From contig CAZDXQ010000005.1 of the NCBI GenBank assembly GCA_964509545.1, positions 62,001-126,000 of the forward strand: DNA of 64,000 nucleotides, written 5' to 3'. The notes beneath the pieces were generated by a model. It was not told the DNA's origin. It was given only the letters and a program-made list of their open reading frames with translations, and did no database searches. This DNA comes from JADJWR01 sp964509545. Lineage in GTDB: Bacteria; Pseudomonadota; Gammaproteobacteria; Burkholderiales; Burkholderiaceae_F. This document shows positions 19,410 to 26,674 of the stretch, one piece after another; positions within the stretch are counted from its first letter, which is position 1; each line of letters opens with the position of its first letter. The translations under genes and the position numbers were made by a program.

Positions 19410-20366
19410 ATGGCCGCGACCCCCCTTTCGACGACGGCGGGCACGCTGCCCTACCAGCGCAAGGTGTTCATCTTCATGGCCGTCGTGCTGGCGGTCGCGC
19501 CGCTGGTGGTCTACCCGGTATTCATGATGAAGGTGATGTGTTTTGCGCTGTTCGCCTGCGCCTTCAACCTGCTGATCGGCTATGTCGGCCTGCTGTCCTT
19601 CGGCCACGCGATGTTCTTCGGCATGGCGAGTTACGTCTCGGCGCATGCCGCGAAGGTCTGGGGGCTGACGCCGGAACTTGCGATCCTGTCCGGCACCGTT
19701 GTCGCCACCGCCCTCGGTTTCGTCGCCGGCTCGCTGGCGATCCGCCGCCTCGGCATCTACTTCGCGATGATCACGCTTGCCCTGGCGCAGATGGTCTATT
19801 TCTTCTGCCTGCAGGCGCCTTTCACCGGCGGCGAGGATGGCATCCAGGCGGTGCCGCGCGGACATCTGTTCGGCGTCATCGACCTGTCCAAGCCGCTCTC
19901 GATGTACCTGGTCGTGCTGACCGTCTTTCTCGGCGGCTTCCTGTTCATCTACCGCATCGTCCATTCGCCCTTCGGCCAGGTGCTCAAGGCGATCCGCGAG
20001 AACGAAAGCCGCGCGATTTCGCTCGGTTACGACGTCGACAGGTACAAACTGGTGGCCTTCGTGCTGTCGGCAGGCCTGGCCGGGCTGGCGGGCGCGACCA
20101 AGGCGCTCGTATTCCAGCTTGCCTCGCTGACCGACGTGCACTGGTCGATGTCGGGCGAGGTGGTGCTGATGACGCTGCTGGGTGGCCTGGGCACGATTTT
20201 CGGCCCGGTGCTCGGCGCGGCCGTGATCATCACCATGCAGAACTACCTCGCACAACTCGGCGCCTGGGTCACGGTCGTTCAGGGGCTGATCTTCGTCGTC
20301 TGCGTGCTCGCCTTCCGCCGCGGCATCGTCGGCGAGATCGCGCACCTCATCAAGAAACCGCTGTAG
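19410..20366 (+). CDS. livM: Liv-type ABC transporter permease LivM
   Basis: A 318-residue permease with about nine hydrophobic segments and a basic N-terminus. 'ALFACAFNLLIGYVGLLSFG' and 'HSPFGQVLKAIRENESRAIS', the cytoplasmic coupling loop, are standard LivM features. It pairs with LivH in the membrane. The ATG directly follows the livH stop. After the stop a small hairpin (20374-20390, 7-bp stem, 3-base loop) lies before the thioesterase gene, without a T-run. Confidence 0.93.
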   Translation: MAATPLSTTAGTLPYQRKVFIFMAVVLAVAPLVVYPVFMMKVMCFALFACAFNLLIGYVGLLSFGHAMFFGMASYVSAHAAKVWGLTPELAILSGTVVATALGFVAGSLAIRRLGIYFAMITLALAQMVYFFCLQAPFTGGEDGIQAVPRGHLFGVIDLSKPLSMYLVVLTVFLGGFLFIYRIVHSPFGQVLKAIRENESRAISLGYDVDRYKLVAFVLSAGLAGLAGATKALVFQLASLTDVHWSMSGEVVLMTLLGGLGTIFGPVLGAAVIITMQNYLAQLGAWVTVVQGLIFVVCVLAFRRGIVGEIAHLIKKPL

Positions 20367-20407
20367 TACGTGTGCAGCCGGCGCGGCTGCCGCGCTGCCT
20401 CACCCCC

Positions 20408-20899
20408 ATGAGCGCCCATCTTCCGGCACCTCGCCGCAGCGCCGCCGAACAGCGCAAGCTCGATGCCGCGCTGACCGAGTTGTTCGAACAGAAAATCACC
20501 TTCAACCGGACGCTTGGCCTGAAGGTCCTCCGCATCGGCCCCGGCGGGCCGCAACTGCGCTTCGACATGCGGCCCGAACTGGTCGGCCACTACCAGTACG
20601 GGCGCCTGCACGGCGGCGTGATCTCGGCCACGCTTGATGCGCTGGCCGGACTGGCGATCATGGTTGCCCTCGGCGAGAAGCATGCCGACGAATCGGCCGA
20701 GCAGGTGATGCACCGCTTCGCACGGCTCGGCACGATCGACCTGCGCGTCGACTACCTGAGGCCCGGGCTGGGAGAGCACTTCACCGCGAGCGCCGAGGTG
20801 CTGCGGCTGGGAGGGCGGGTCGGCTCGGCGCAGATGCGTCTGGTCAACGATGCGGGGACGCTGATCGCGACCGCAGCCGCCTCCTACATGCTCAGCTGA
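20408..20899 (+). CDS. Hotdog-fold thioesterase (YigI/PaaI-like)
   Basis: A 163-residue protein with the hotdog-fold acyl-CoA thioesterase pattern. The active-site loop 'RLHGGVISATLDALAG' contains His68-Gly69-Gly70 and the likely catalytic Asp77. 'IDLRVDYLRPG' is the usual beta strand facing the acyl site. Family members hydrolyse medium-chain or aromatic acyl-CoA. The ATG at 20408 was chosen for the natural N-terminus; the same frame is open far upstream only as an overlap with livH and livM. It lies 41 bases after livM, so it is probably cotranscribed with the importer. It converges with the aldehyde dehydrogenase, 13 bases apart. Confidence 0.82.
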   Translation: MSAHLPAPRRSAAEQRKLDAALTELFEQKITFNRTLGLKVLRIGPGGPQLRFDMRPELVGHYQYGRLHGGVISATLDALAGLAIMVALGEKHADESAEQVMHRFARLGTIDLRVDYLRPGLGEHFTASAEVLRLGGRVGSAQMRLVNDAGTLIATAAASYMLS

Positions 20900-20912
20900 A
20901 TCGGCCTGCGCC

Positions 20913-22487
20913 CTACTCGACCACCGTCTGCGACTGCTCGCGCAGGTACTGCGGCAGGTAGTAAAACGAGCCGATTGCCTTGCCGGTGGTGCCGCTGGCC
21001 TTCCAGCCGCCGAACGGCTGGTAACCGGGCCAGGCGCCAGTGGTCGCGCCCTGCGGCCGGTTGACGTATGTCACGCCAGCCTCGATCCGGTCGAGGAACA
21101 GCGGAATCTCCTCCGGCCCGCCATAGAAACCCGCGGTCAAGCCGTAATCGCTGGCGTTCGCCAGATCGATCGCCTGCGCCACCGAGTCAACCTCGCCGAC
21201 CAGGACCAGCGGGATGAATTTCTCCTCGCGCCACAGGCGGTAGTCAAGGGGCGCGGTGGCCACCGTCGGCGCGACGAACCAGCCATTGGCCAGCGCACCG
21301 GAATCGAGCGCCTCGCCACCGGCGAAGACCGTGCCGTGCTGGCGCAGATTGTCGACGCACTTCTGGTAGCGATCAAACGCCGCTTCGTTGATCACCGGCC
21401 CCATCCAGTGCTGGCGCAGCGTCGGATCGCCGATCGAGATCAGCCGCGTCTTCTCGACCAGCAGCGCGCGCAGTGACTCGGCCACCGGCCGCTCGACATA
21501 CACGCGCGAGCAGGCGGAGCACTTCTGTCCCTGCAAACCGAAGGCCGAGCGCACGATGCCGGTGGCGGCGCGCTCCAGATCCGCGCGCCGGCTGACGATC
21601 GCCGCGTTCTTGCCGCCCATCTCGGCGATGCACGGACGCGGCCAAGTGCCCTGCGCGAACTGACGCACCATCTGCATGCCGACCTCGTACGACCCGGTGA
21701 AGGTCGCACCGGCGATGCGAGGATCTGCGATCAGCGCGGCGCCGATTTCGCTTCCCGCGCCGGTGACGTAGTTGACCACCCCCGCCGGCAGGCCGGCGTC
21801 GCGCAGCACTTCGAGCAGCAGCCAGCCGCTCCAGGTCGTGTCGCTGGCGGTCTTGAACACCACCGTGTTGCCCGCCACCAGAGCGGCGCCGATCGGCCCC
21901 CCCGCCAGCGCGAAGGGGAAGTTGAACGGGGCGATCACCACCCAGGCGCCGTAGGGCTTCAGCACCGTGCGATTGCGGCTGACAAAGCCGGTGAGCGGAT
22001 CGTTCGGCAAGGCGCGATCGAAGCCCTCGTTCGCCTCCATCTGGTCGCAGTACCAGGAAAACAGGTCCGCGGTCTCCTGGACTTCACCCAATGACTCCAT
22101 CCTGTTCTTGCCGACTTCGAGCGCCACCGCCGCACTGATCTCGTAGACACGCTCCTCGATCAGCGCCGCCACCCGCCGCAGCAGCCGGACGCGCTCGCGC
22201 CAGGGCGTCGCGGCCCAGCCGCGCCAGGCACCGACTGCCGCCGTAACGGCATCGGCGGCGTCCTGCGCCGAGCCGCGCACAAAGCGGCCGAGCAGCCAGT
22301 CGCGGTCGATCGGCGAGCGGACCTCGAACTGCGTCCTGCCCGCACGCGCAGCGCCGTCGATCCATTGCGGATAGTCGCGACCCAGCCGGGCGCGGACCTG
22401 CGCCAGGGCCGAGTCGAAGCGCTCGTGCAGTTCCGGCGGCGGGTCGAACATCGTCGAATAGGTCAGGCGAAATGGACTCCTGTTCAC
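20913..22487 (-). CDS. 1-pyrroline-5-carboxylate / L-glutamate gamma-semialdehyde dehydrogenase
   Basis: A 524-residue aldehyde dehydrogenase of the stand-alone P5CDH (RocA/PruA) type, which oxidises glutamate semialdehyde to glutamate with NAD+ in proline and arginine breakdown. The catalytic Cys323 lies in 'GQKCSACSRVYVE' and Glu289 in 'AEMGGKNAAIV'. The N-terminal 'RDYPQWIDG' and length match RocA. The GTG at 22487 is chosen because the product then begins 'NRSPFRLTYS', as in RocA, and CGGAG precedes it; the frame is open to 22703. No proline dehydrogenase is nearby. It lies 68 bases after the SRPBCC genes on the same strand and may share their transcript. Confidence 0.85.
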   Translation of the reverse strand: MNRSPFRLTYSTMFDPPPELHERFDSALAQVRARLGRDYPQWIDGAARAGRTQFEVRSPIDRDWLLGRFVRGSAQDAADAVTAAVGAWRGWAATPWRERVRLLRRVAALIEERVYEISAAVALEVGKNRMESLGEVQETADLFSWYCDQMEANEGFDRALPNDPLTGFVSRNRTVLKPYGAWVVIAPFNFPFALAGGPIGAALVAGNTVVFKTASDTTWSGWLLLEVLRDAGLPAGVVNYVTGAGSEIGAALIADPRIAGATFTGSYEVGMQMVRQFAQGTWPRPCIAEMGGKNAAIVSRRADLERAATGIVRSAFGLQGQKCSACSRVYVERPVAESLRALLVEKTRLISIGDPTLRQHWMGPVINEAAFDRYQKCVDNLRQHGTVFAGGEALDSGALANGWFVAPTVATAPLDYRLWREEKFIPLVLVGEVDSVAQAIDLANASDYGLTAGFYGGPEEIPLFLDRIEAGVTYVNRPQGATTGAWPGYQPFGGWKASGTTGKAIGSFYYLPQYLREQSQTVVE

Positions 22488-22555
22488 GGCGGTCAACTCC
22501 GGAAAGTGGCGCGGTCCGGCTGCCAGTCGTCGCAGCGGTATCGCGCCAGGATTGT

Positions 22556-23134
22556 CTACTTCTTCTGCGCCTCCTGCTCGCGCGCCTGGCGCAGCTGCGC
22601 CAGCCATCCGCTCCAGTCGATCGGTCCTTGGTCGAAGCGCTTCTTCAGGTTGTCGAGCACGAACCCCCAGGCGCGCTCGAAGTAAGCATGGGCCTGGTCC
22701 CACTCGCCGCCGTCGCCCCAGCCGGTGTGATGCAGGCTCACGCGCGTGTGTCTCTCGCCGACCGTCTCGAAGCGCACGATCACCACGGTGCGCTGCGCCC
22801 GCGCCTGCGGCAGGTGCGGCGGCGCGTTCCAGGTGAACGACAGCATCTTCTTCGGCTGCAGCGCGAGAAACCGCATGCCGTCGGCGCCCTTCAGCCCGTC
22901 AGGCGCGGTGGGATCGAAGTGGATGGCGAAGGCCCCGTCGGGCTTCGCCTCGATGCGCGCGTCCGGCGCGAAGAAGCCGACGATGCCCTCGCGCGTCGTC
23001 CACGCGTCCCAGACTTGGTCGACTCCGGCGGCGATCACGACCTCCTTGTCGATCGCCCGCTCCGCCGCGACTGCCGGCAGCAAGGACGGCAACAGGCCAG
23101 CGGCGGCCAGCAGCAACGATGCGGCGCGCCTCAT
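22556..23134 (-). CDS. Exported SRPBCC-domain protein (AHSA1-like)
   Basis: A 192-residue protein. ATG at 23134 overlaps the upstream gene's stop (ATGA). Residues 1-24 form a signal peptide ('RRAASLLLAAAGLLPSLL', ending 'AVAA'), so the protein should be periplasmic. The rest is a START/Bet v1-like SRPBCC domain of the Aha1-C type: 'VDQVWDAWTTREGIVGFFAP', 'LSFTWNAPP' and 'THVRVS'-like 'HTRVSLHHTGWGDG'. These domains form a deep hydrophobic pocket that binds lipids or other small molecules. A periplasmic location is unusual for this family. The ligand is unknown. Confidence 0.8.
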   Translation of the reverse strand: MRRAASLLLAAAGLLPSLLPAVAAERAIDKEVVIAAGVDQVWDAWTTREGIVGFFAPDARIEAKPDGAFAIHFDPTAPDGLKGADGMRFLALQPKKMLSFTWNAPPHLPQARAQRTVVIVRFETVGERHTRVSLHHTGWGDGGEWDQAHAYFERAWGFVLDNLKKRFDQGPIDWSGWLAQLRQAREQEAQKK

Positions 23135-23589
23135 TGCGCCGCCGCGCCGGCCAGGGCGAGGAATCGCCCGAGCACGATGTCCCAACCGCTGTCGTAGCGG
23201 CCGCAGGCGATGCCGCCGTCCGGCCGCGCCTCCCAGCCGTCATGGCGCAGGTGGAGGATCGTGCCGCCGTCGGCGGCGGCCGCGAAACGCACCTCGACGC
23301 GGGTCGCCTGCGCCGGATCGTTCCCCGGGTGCCAGCTCATTGCGAAGCGATGCGGCGGATCCCACGCCAGCAGCGTCCCCCAGACGTGGCGATGGCCGTC
23401 GCGCGTGACTTCCGTCACCGCGCCTCCGATCCGCTCGTCGAAGCTGGCGCCGATCGCGTCGGCGCCGCCGCAGGAGTGGCTGGCCAGCGGCCACCAGCGC
23501 GCCAGGTCGCGGGTGAACAGCGCGAAGGCCGCCGCCGGCGGCAGCTTCACGTGCAGGCGTTTGTCGATGCCCGCGATCGTCTCGGTCAT
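23131..23589 (-). CDS. SRPBCC-domain protein (AHSA1-like), cytoplasmic
   Basis: A 152-residue protein without a signal peptide and with the same fold as its downstream neighbour: 'HVKLPPAAAFALFTRDLARW', 'WDPPHRFAMSWHPG' and 'TILHLRHDGWEARPDG'. ArsR-SRPBCC gene pairs are common in bacteria, where the SRPBCC protein is repressed by the ArsR-type regulator. ATG at 23589 is one base after the arsR stop region and begins the domain naturally; the same frame is open across arsR only as a shadow. Its stop overlaps the exported paralogue by 4 bases. Function is unknown beyond ligand binding. Confidence 0.82.
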   Translation of the reverse strand: MTETIAGIDKRLHVKLPPAAAFALFTRDLARWWPLASHSCGGADAIGASFDERIGGAVTEVTRDGHRHVWGTLLAWDPPHRFAMSWHPGNDPAQATRVEVRFAAAADGGTILHLRHDGWEARPDGGIACGRYDSGWDIVLGRFLALAGAAAQ

Positions 23590-23590
23590 C

Positions 23591-23923
23591 TCACTTCCTC
23601 CTGATGTTGGCCACCAGCGCGTAACGCGCCAGCGCGCGCTCCCACATGCGGTCCAGTTCGTCGCGCAGCGCCGCCAGCGCCGATGGCTCGATCGCGAACA
23701 CGTTGCGCGTGCCTTCGGAGCGCGCGCTGACGAGCCCGGAACCGGCCAGCAGCCGCAGGTGCTTCGACACCGCCGGCCGGCTGACCGGCAGCCGCTCGGC
23801 GATCTCGCCGACCGAGCGTTCGCCATCGAGCAGAAGGCGGACGATTTTCTGCCGCGTCGGATCGGCCAGCGCGGCAAAGCCGGCGGCCGAGAGCGCGACC
23901 GAAGACGTTCTTTTCGAAACCAT
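23591..23923 (-). CDS. ArsR-family transcriptional regulator
   Basis: A 110-residue winged-helix repressor. 'ALADPTRQKIVRLLLDGERS' and the recognition helix 'LPVSRPAVSKHLRLLAGSGL' are classic for the family. No metal-binding Cys motif such as CxC is seen, so it probably senses something other than arsenic or zinc. ATG at 23923 was chosen; a TTG at 23941 in the same frame would lie inside the operator. It heads an operon with two SRPBCC genes, a common ArsR-SRPBCC arrangement. A palindromic operator overlaps its own promoter, implying autorepression. Confidence 0.88.
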   Translation of the reverse strand: MVSKRTSSVALSAAGFAALADPTRQKIVRLLLDGERSVGEIAERLPVSRPAVSKHLRLLAGSGLVSARSEGTRNVFAIEPSALAALRDELDRMWERALARYALVANIRRK

Positions 23924-23925
23924 GC

Positions 23926-23949
23926 GGTTACGGTAACCCAAAGGTTACC
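23926..23949 (-). promoter_or_regulatory. ArsR operator: three half-sites forming two overlapping palindromes
   Basis: On the plus strand, GGTTAC (23926-23931), G, GTAACC (23933-23938) is a perfect 6-1-6 palindrome. GGTAACC (23932-23938), CAAA, GGTTACC (23943-23949) is a perfect 7-4-7 palindrome sharing the middle half-site. It ends three bases before the arsR start codon and covers the -10 region, the right place for an autorepressor. Confidence 0.8.
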
Positions 23950-23958
23950 AAATGTCAA
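23930..23958 (-). promoter_or_regulatory. Promoter of the arsR-SRPBCC operon
   Basis: Minus strand: a perfect TTGACA (23958-23953), 17-base spacer, then TACCGT (23935-23930), a weak -10. The predicted transcription start falls at or within a base or two of the arsR ATG (23923), so the message may be leaderless. The spacer and -10 are covered by the operator palindromes. Confidence 0.55.
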
Positions 23959-24376
23959 ACGCCCGATCCCCAGCCGCGGTCGCAGGCGCAATCCGCGTCG
24001 GCGCTCGCGCCTTTTTCATTCTCGTGCCGGCGACGGCGCCGCCCGCGCGAATCGCTGGCGAGCGGCACCGACGCAGCCGACGGTTTCGCCACGGAACGGA
24101 AGTTCGAATCGACCGCCCCGACCCGCCTGGCGCGCGCTGTCGGCGGCCTCCGTGCCGGCTCGGCGAAGAGCACGTCGGGACTTTGGACGACCCCTGTCGC
24201 TTCGTGTCCGCGCGCCGTCAAGCGGCAAGTCCCCGGTCCCCGGGGTTCCCCGCGCGGATTGCGGCAGGCCGGCGTGGCGTTCGAGACGGACGACGAACGC
24301 AGGGCGGCGACAGTTCGCGCCGGATCGGCTGCTGCAATTCCGGCCCGACGGAGCGGTCAACGGCCGACGGGCCGCT
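23959..24376. other. Non-coding stretch between arsR and the quinone oxidoreductase gene
   Basis: About 420 bases without a recognisable gene. Several frames are open on both strands but their products are Arg/Pro/Ser-rich, lack any known domain and have no credible ribosome sites. No tRNA, strong hairpin terminator or repeat was seen. It may be the remnant of a lost gene. Confidence 0.5.
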
Positions 24377-25351
24377 TCAAGGGCGGATCACCAGCTTGCC
24401 GACCACGCGCCGCGAAAGCAGGTCCTGCAGCGCCTGCGCCGTTTCCGCGAGCGGATACTGTCTCGACACCAGCGGCCTGAGCCTGCCCTCGCCCAGCCAG
24501 CCGAACAGTTGCGCCAGAAGCCGATGGTTGCCAGCCGGATCGCGCTTGGCGAATTCGCCCCAGTAGACGCCGACCGCCGAGACCTCCTTCAGCAGCAGCA
24601 CATTGGCCGGGATCTGCGCGATCTCGCCAGCCGCAAAACCGATCACGAGCAGCCGGCCGCGCCACGCCAGCGCCCGCAGCGCTGCCGCCGTATAGGCGCC
24701 GCCGACCGGGTCGTAGACAACGTTCACGCCCTGCCCGTCGGTCATCGCCCGCACCGCCTCGCGCAGGTCGGTCGACGAATAGTCGATCAGTCCGTCGGCG
24801 CCGAGCTGGCGCGCAGCGTCAAGCTTCTCGCGCGTGGAGGCAGCGGCGATCACGCGCGCGCCGGCGAGCTTGCCCAGTTCGACCGCGGCCAGTCCGACGC
24901 CGCCGCCGGCACCAAGCACCAGCAGCGTCTCGCCTCGCTGCAGCCGGCCGCGGTCGGCGAGTGCATGCTGCGAGGTCGCGTAGGTCAGCGTGAATCCAGC
25001 GGCCACGGCGATATCGACGTTTGCCGGCAGCGCGGCCGTCTGTGCCTCGGCCGCGCAGACGAACTCGGCGAAGCCGCCGATGCCGACGAAAGCGACGACG
25101 CGGTCACCCGGCTTCAGCCTTGCGATGCCGCTGCCCACTGCATCGACCGTGCCGGCCACCTCGGTGCCGGGCACGAAAGGCAGCGGCGGCTGCATCTGGT
25201 ACTTCTTCTGAATGATCAGCGCATCGGGGAAGTTGACGCCCGCCGCGGCGACTCGGATGCGCACTTCGCCGGCGCCGGGTTCGGGCAGGGGCAGTTCGAC
25301 GAGCCGCAGTCTGTCCGGCGTGCCCCACTCCGTGCACTGGATGGCTTTCAT
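24377..25351 (-). CDS. NADPH:quinone oxidoreductase-like MDR/zinc-type alcohol dehydrogenase family protein
   Basis: A 324-residue medium-chain reductase of the quinone oxidoreductase branch. The NAD(P)-binding motif is 'GAGGGVGLAAVEL' (about 144-156), and 'VPGTEVAGTVDAVG' and 'AAGVNFPDALIIQKKYQ' are typical of NADPH-dependent enoyl/quinone reductases. The structural and catalytic zinc cysteines are absent, as in this zinc-free branch. ATG at 25351 has GAGGACC ahead and starts the conserved 'MKAIQCTEWG'. It is divergent from the acyl-CoA dehydrogenase gene across 78 bases; such pairs often work on acyl-CoA intermediates, but the substrate here is not known. Confidence 0.85.
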   Translation of the reverse strand: MKAIQCTEWGTPDRLRLVELPLPEPGAGEVRIRVAAAGVNFPDALIIQKKYQMQPPLPFVPGTEVAGTVDAVGSGIARLKPGDRVVAFVGIGGFAEFVCAAEAQTAALPANVDIAVAAGFTLTYATSQHALADRGRLQRGETLLVLGAGGGVGLAAVELGKLAGARVIAAASTREKLDAARQLGADGLIDYSSTDLREAVRAMTDGQGVNVVYDPVGGAYTAAALRALAWRGRLLVIGFAAGEIAQIPANVLLLKEVSAVGVYWGEFAKRDPAGNHRLLAQLFGWLGEGRLRPLVSRQYPLAETAQALQDLLSRRVVGKLVIRP

Positions 25352-25429
25352 CGGTCCTCCTCGGTGAAGCTGCACCCCGCAGGGGCAGTGGCAGCGCTGC
25401 GCTATTCTGCGGCATCCGCAAGGAGAGCC

Positions 25430-26674
25430 ATGCAGTTCGACCATTCGCCGAAGGTGCAGGACCTGTGCCGCCGCGTGCAGGCGTTCATGCTCGAGCATGT
25501 CTATCCGAACGAGCGGCGCTTCCACGAGGAAGTCGAAGAAAACACGCGACAGGGACGGCGGTGGACACCGACCCGGCTGGTCGAGGAGCTGAAGCCCAAG
25601 GCGCGCGTGGCCGGCTTATGGAATCTGTTCCTTCCGGATTCGACGCATGGCGCCGGGCTGAAGAACATCGAATACGCGCCGCTGGCAGAACTGATGGGGC
25701 GGGTGCCGTGGGCCAGCGAGGTATTCAACTGCAGCGCGCCGGACACCGGCAACATGGAGACGCTCGAGCGCTACGGCACGCCGGAACAGAAACGGCAGTG
25801 GCTCGAACCGCTGCTCGAAGGCCGGATCCGTTCCGGCTTCGCGATGACCGAGCCCGAGGTCGCCTCTTCCGACGCCACCAACATCCAGACGCGGATCACG
25901 CGCGACGGCGATCATTACACGGTCAACGGGCGCAAGTGGTGGACGTCCGGCGCCGGCGATCCCCGCTGCCGCATCTACATCGTGATGGGCAAGACCGATC
26001 CGCAGGCGCCGAAGCACCAGCAGCAGTCGATGATCCTCGTGCCGGCCGATGCGCCGGGGGTGCGCGTCGTCCGTCCGCTGAACGTCTTCGGTTACGACGA
26101 CGCCCCGCACGGACACATGGAGACGGTCTTCGACCACGTTCGCGTGCCGGCGACGAACATCCTGCTTGGCGAAGGCCGCGGTTTCGAGATCGCGCAGGGC
26201 CGTCTCGGGCCCGGCCGAATCCATCACTGCATGCGCTCGATCGGCCTGGCCGAGCGCGCCCTTGAGCTGATGTGCCGGCGCCTGGCCGCGCGCTCGGCCT
26301 TCGGTGGCCCGGTCGCGCGACAGACGGTGTGGCAGGAGCGTATCGCCGAGGCCCGCTGCATGATCGAGCAGGCGCGGCTGCTGACGCTGAAAGCCGCCTG
26401 GATGATGGACACGGTCGGCAACAAGGCGGCAAGAGCCGAGATCGCGATGATCAAGGTCGTGGCGCCGAACGTCGCCTGCAAGGTGCTCGACTGGGCGATC
26501 CAGGCCCATGGCGGGGGCGGCATGTGCGACGACTTTCCCATGGCCTATGCCTATGCGCTGGCCCGGACCCTGCGCTTGGCCGACGGCCCCGACGAAGTCC
26601 ACCGCAACGCGATCGCCAAGCAGGAGATCGCGCGTCACGCTGCCACCACGACCGACGAAGGAACGCATCAATGA
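25430..26674 (+). CDS. Acyl-CoA dehydrogenase family protein, ACAD10/ACAD11 type
   Basis: A 414-residue flavoprotein. 'MTEPEVASSDATNIQTRI', 'NGRKWWTSGAGDPRC', 'QQQSMILVPADAPGV', 'LGEGRGFEIAQGRLGPGRIH' and 'LRLADGPDEVHRNAIA' closely follow the dehydrogenase domain of human ACAD10/ACAD11 as I recall it. That domain works on 4-phosphorylated acyl-CoA made by a linked kinase, giving an enoyl-CoA. The kinase homologue here is the gene at 14437. ATG at 25430 follows AAGGAGAG and begins the normal N-terminus, although the frame is open well upstream. It overlaps the GST gene by 4 bases (ATGA). Confidence 0.9.
   Translation: MQFDHSPKVQDLCRRVQAFMLEHVYPNERRFHEEVEENTRQGRRWTPTRLVEELKPKARVAGLWNLFLPDSTHGAGLKNIEYAPLAELMGRVPWASEVFNCSAPDTGNMETLERYGTPEQKRQWLEPLLEGRIRSGFAMTEPEVASSDATNIQTRITRDGDHYTVNGRKWWTSGAGDPRCRIYIVMGKTDPQAPKHQQQSMILVPADAPGVRVVRPLNVFGYDDAPHGHMETVFDHVRVPATNILLGEGRGFEIAQGRLGPGRIHHCMRSIGLAERALELMCRRLAARSAFGGPVARQTVWQERIAEARCMIEQARLLTLKAAWMMDTVGNKAARAEIAMIKVVAPNVACKVLDWAIQAHGGGGMCDDFPMAYAYALARTLRLADGPDEVHRNAIAKQEIARHAATTTDEGTHQ

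Noticed and set aside
23952..24566. A 204-codon open frame in the arsR/quinone reductase gap
   Set aside because: No ribosome site, Arg/Ser/Pro-rich product, and its second half is antisense to the quinone oxidoreductase gene.
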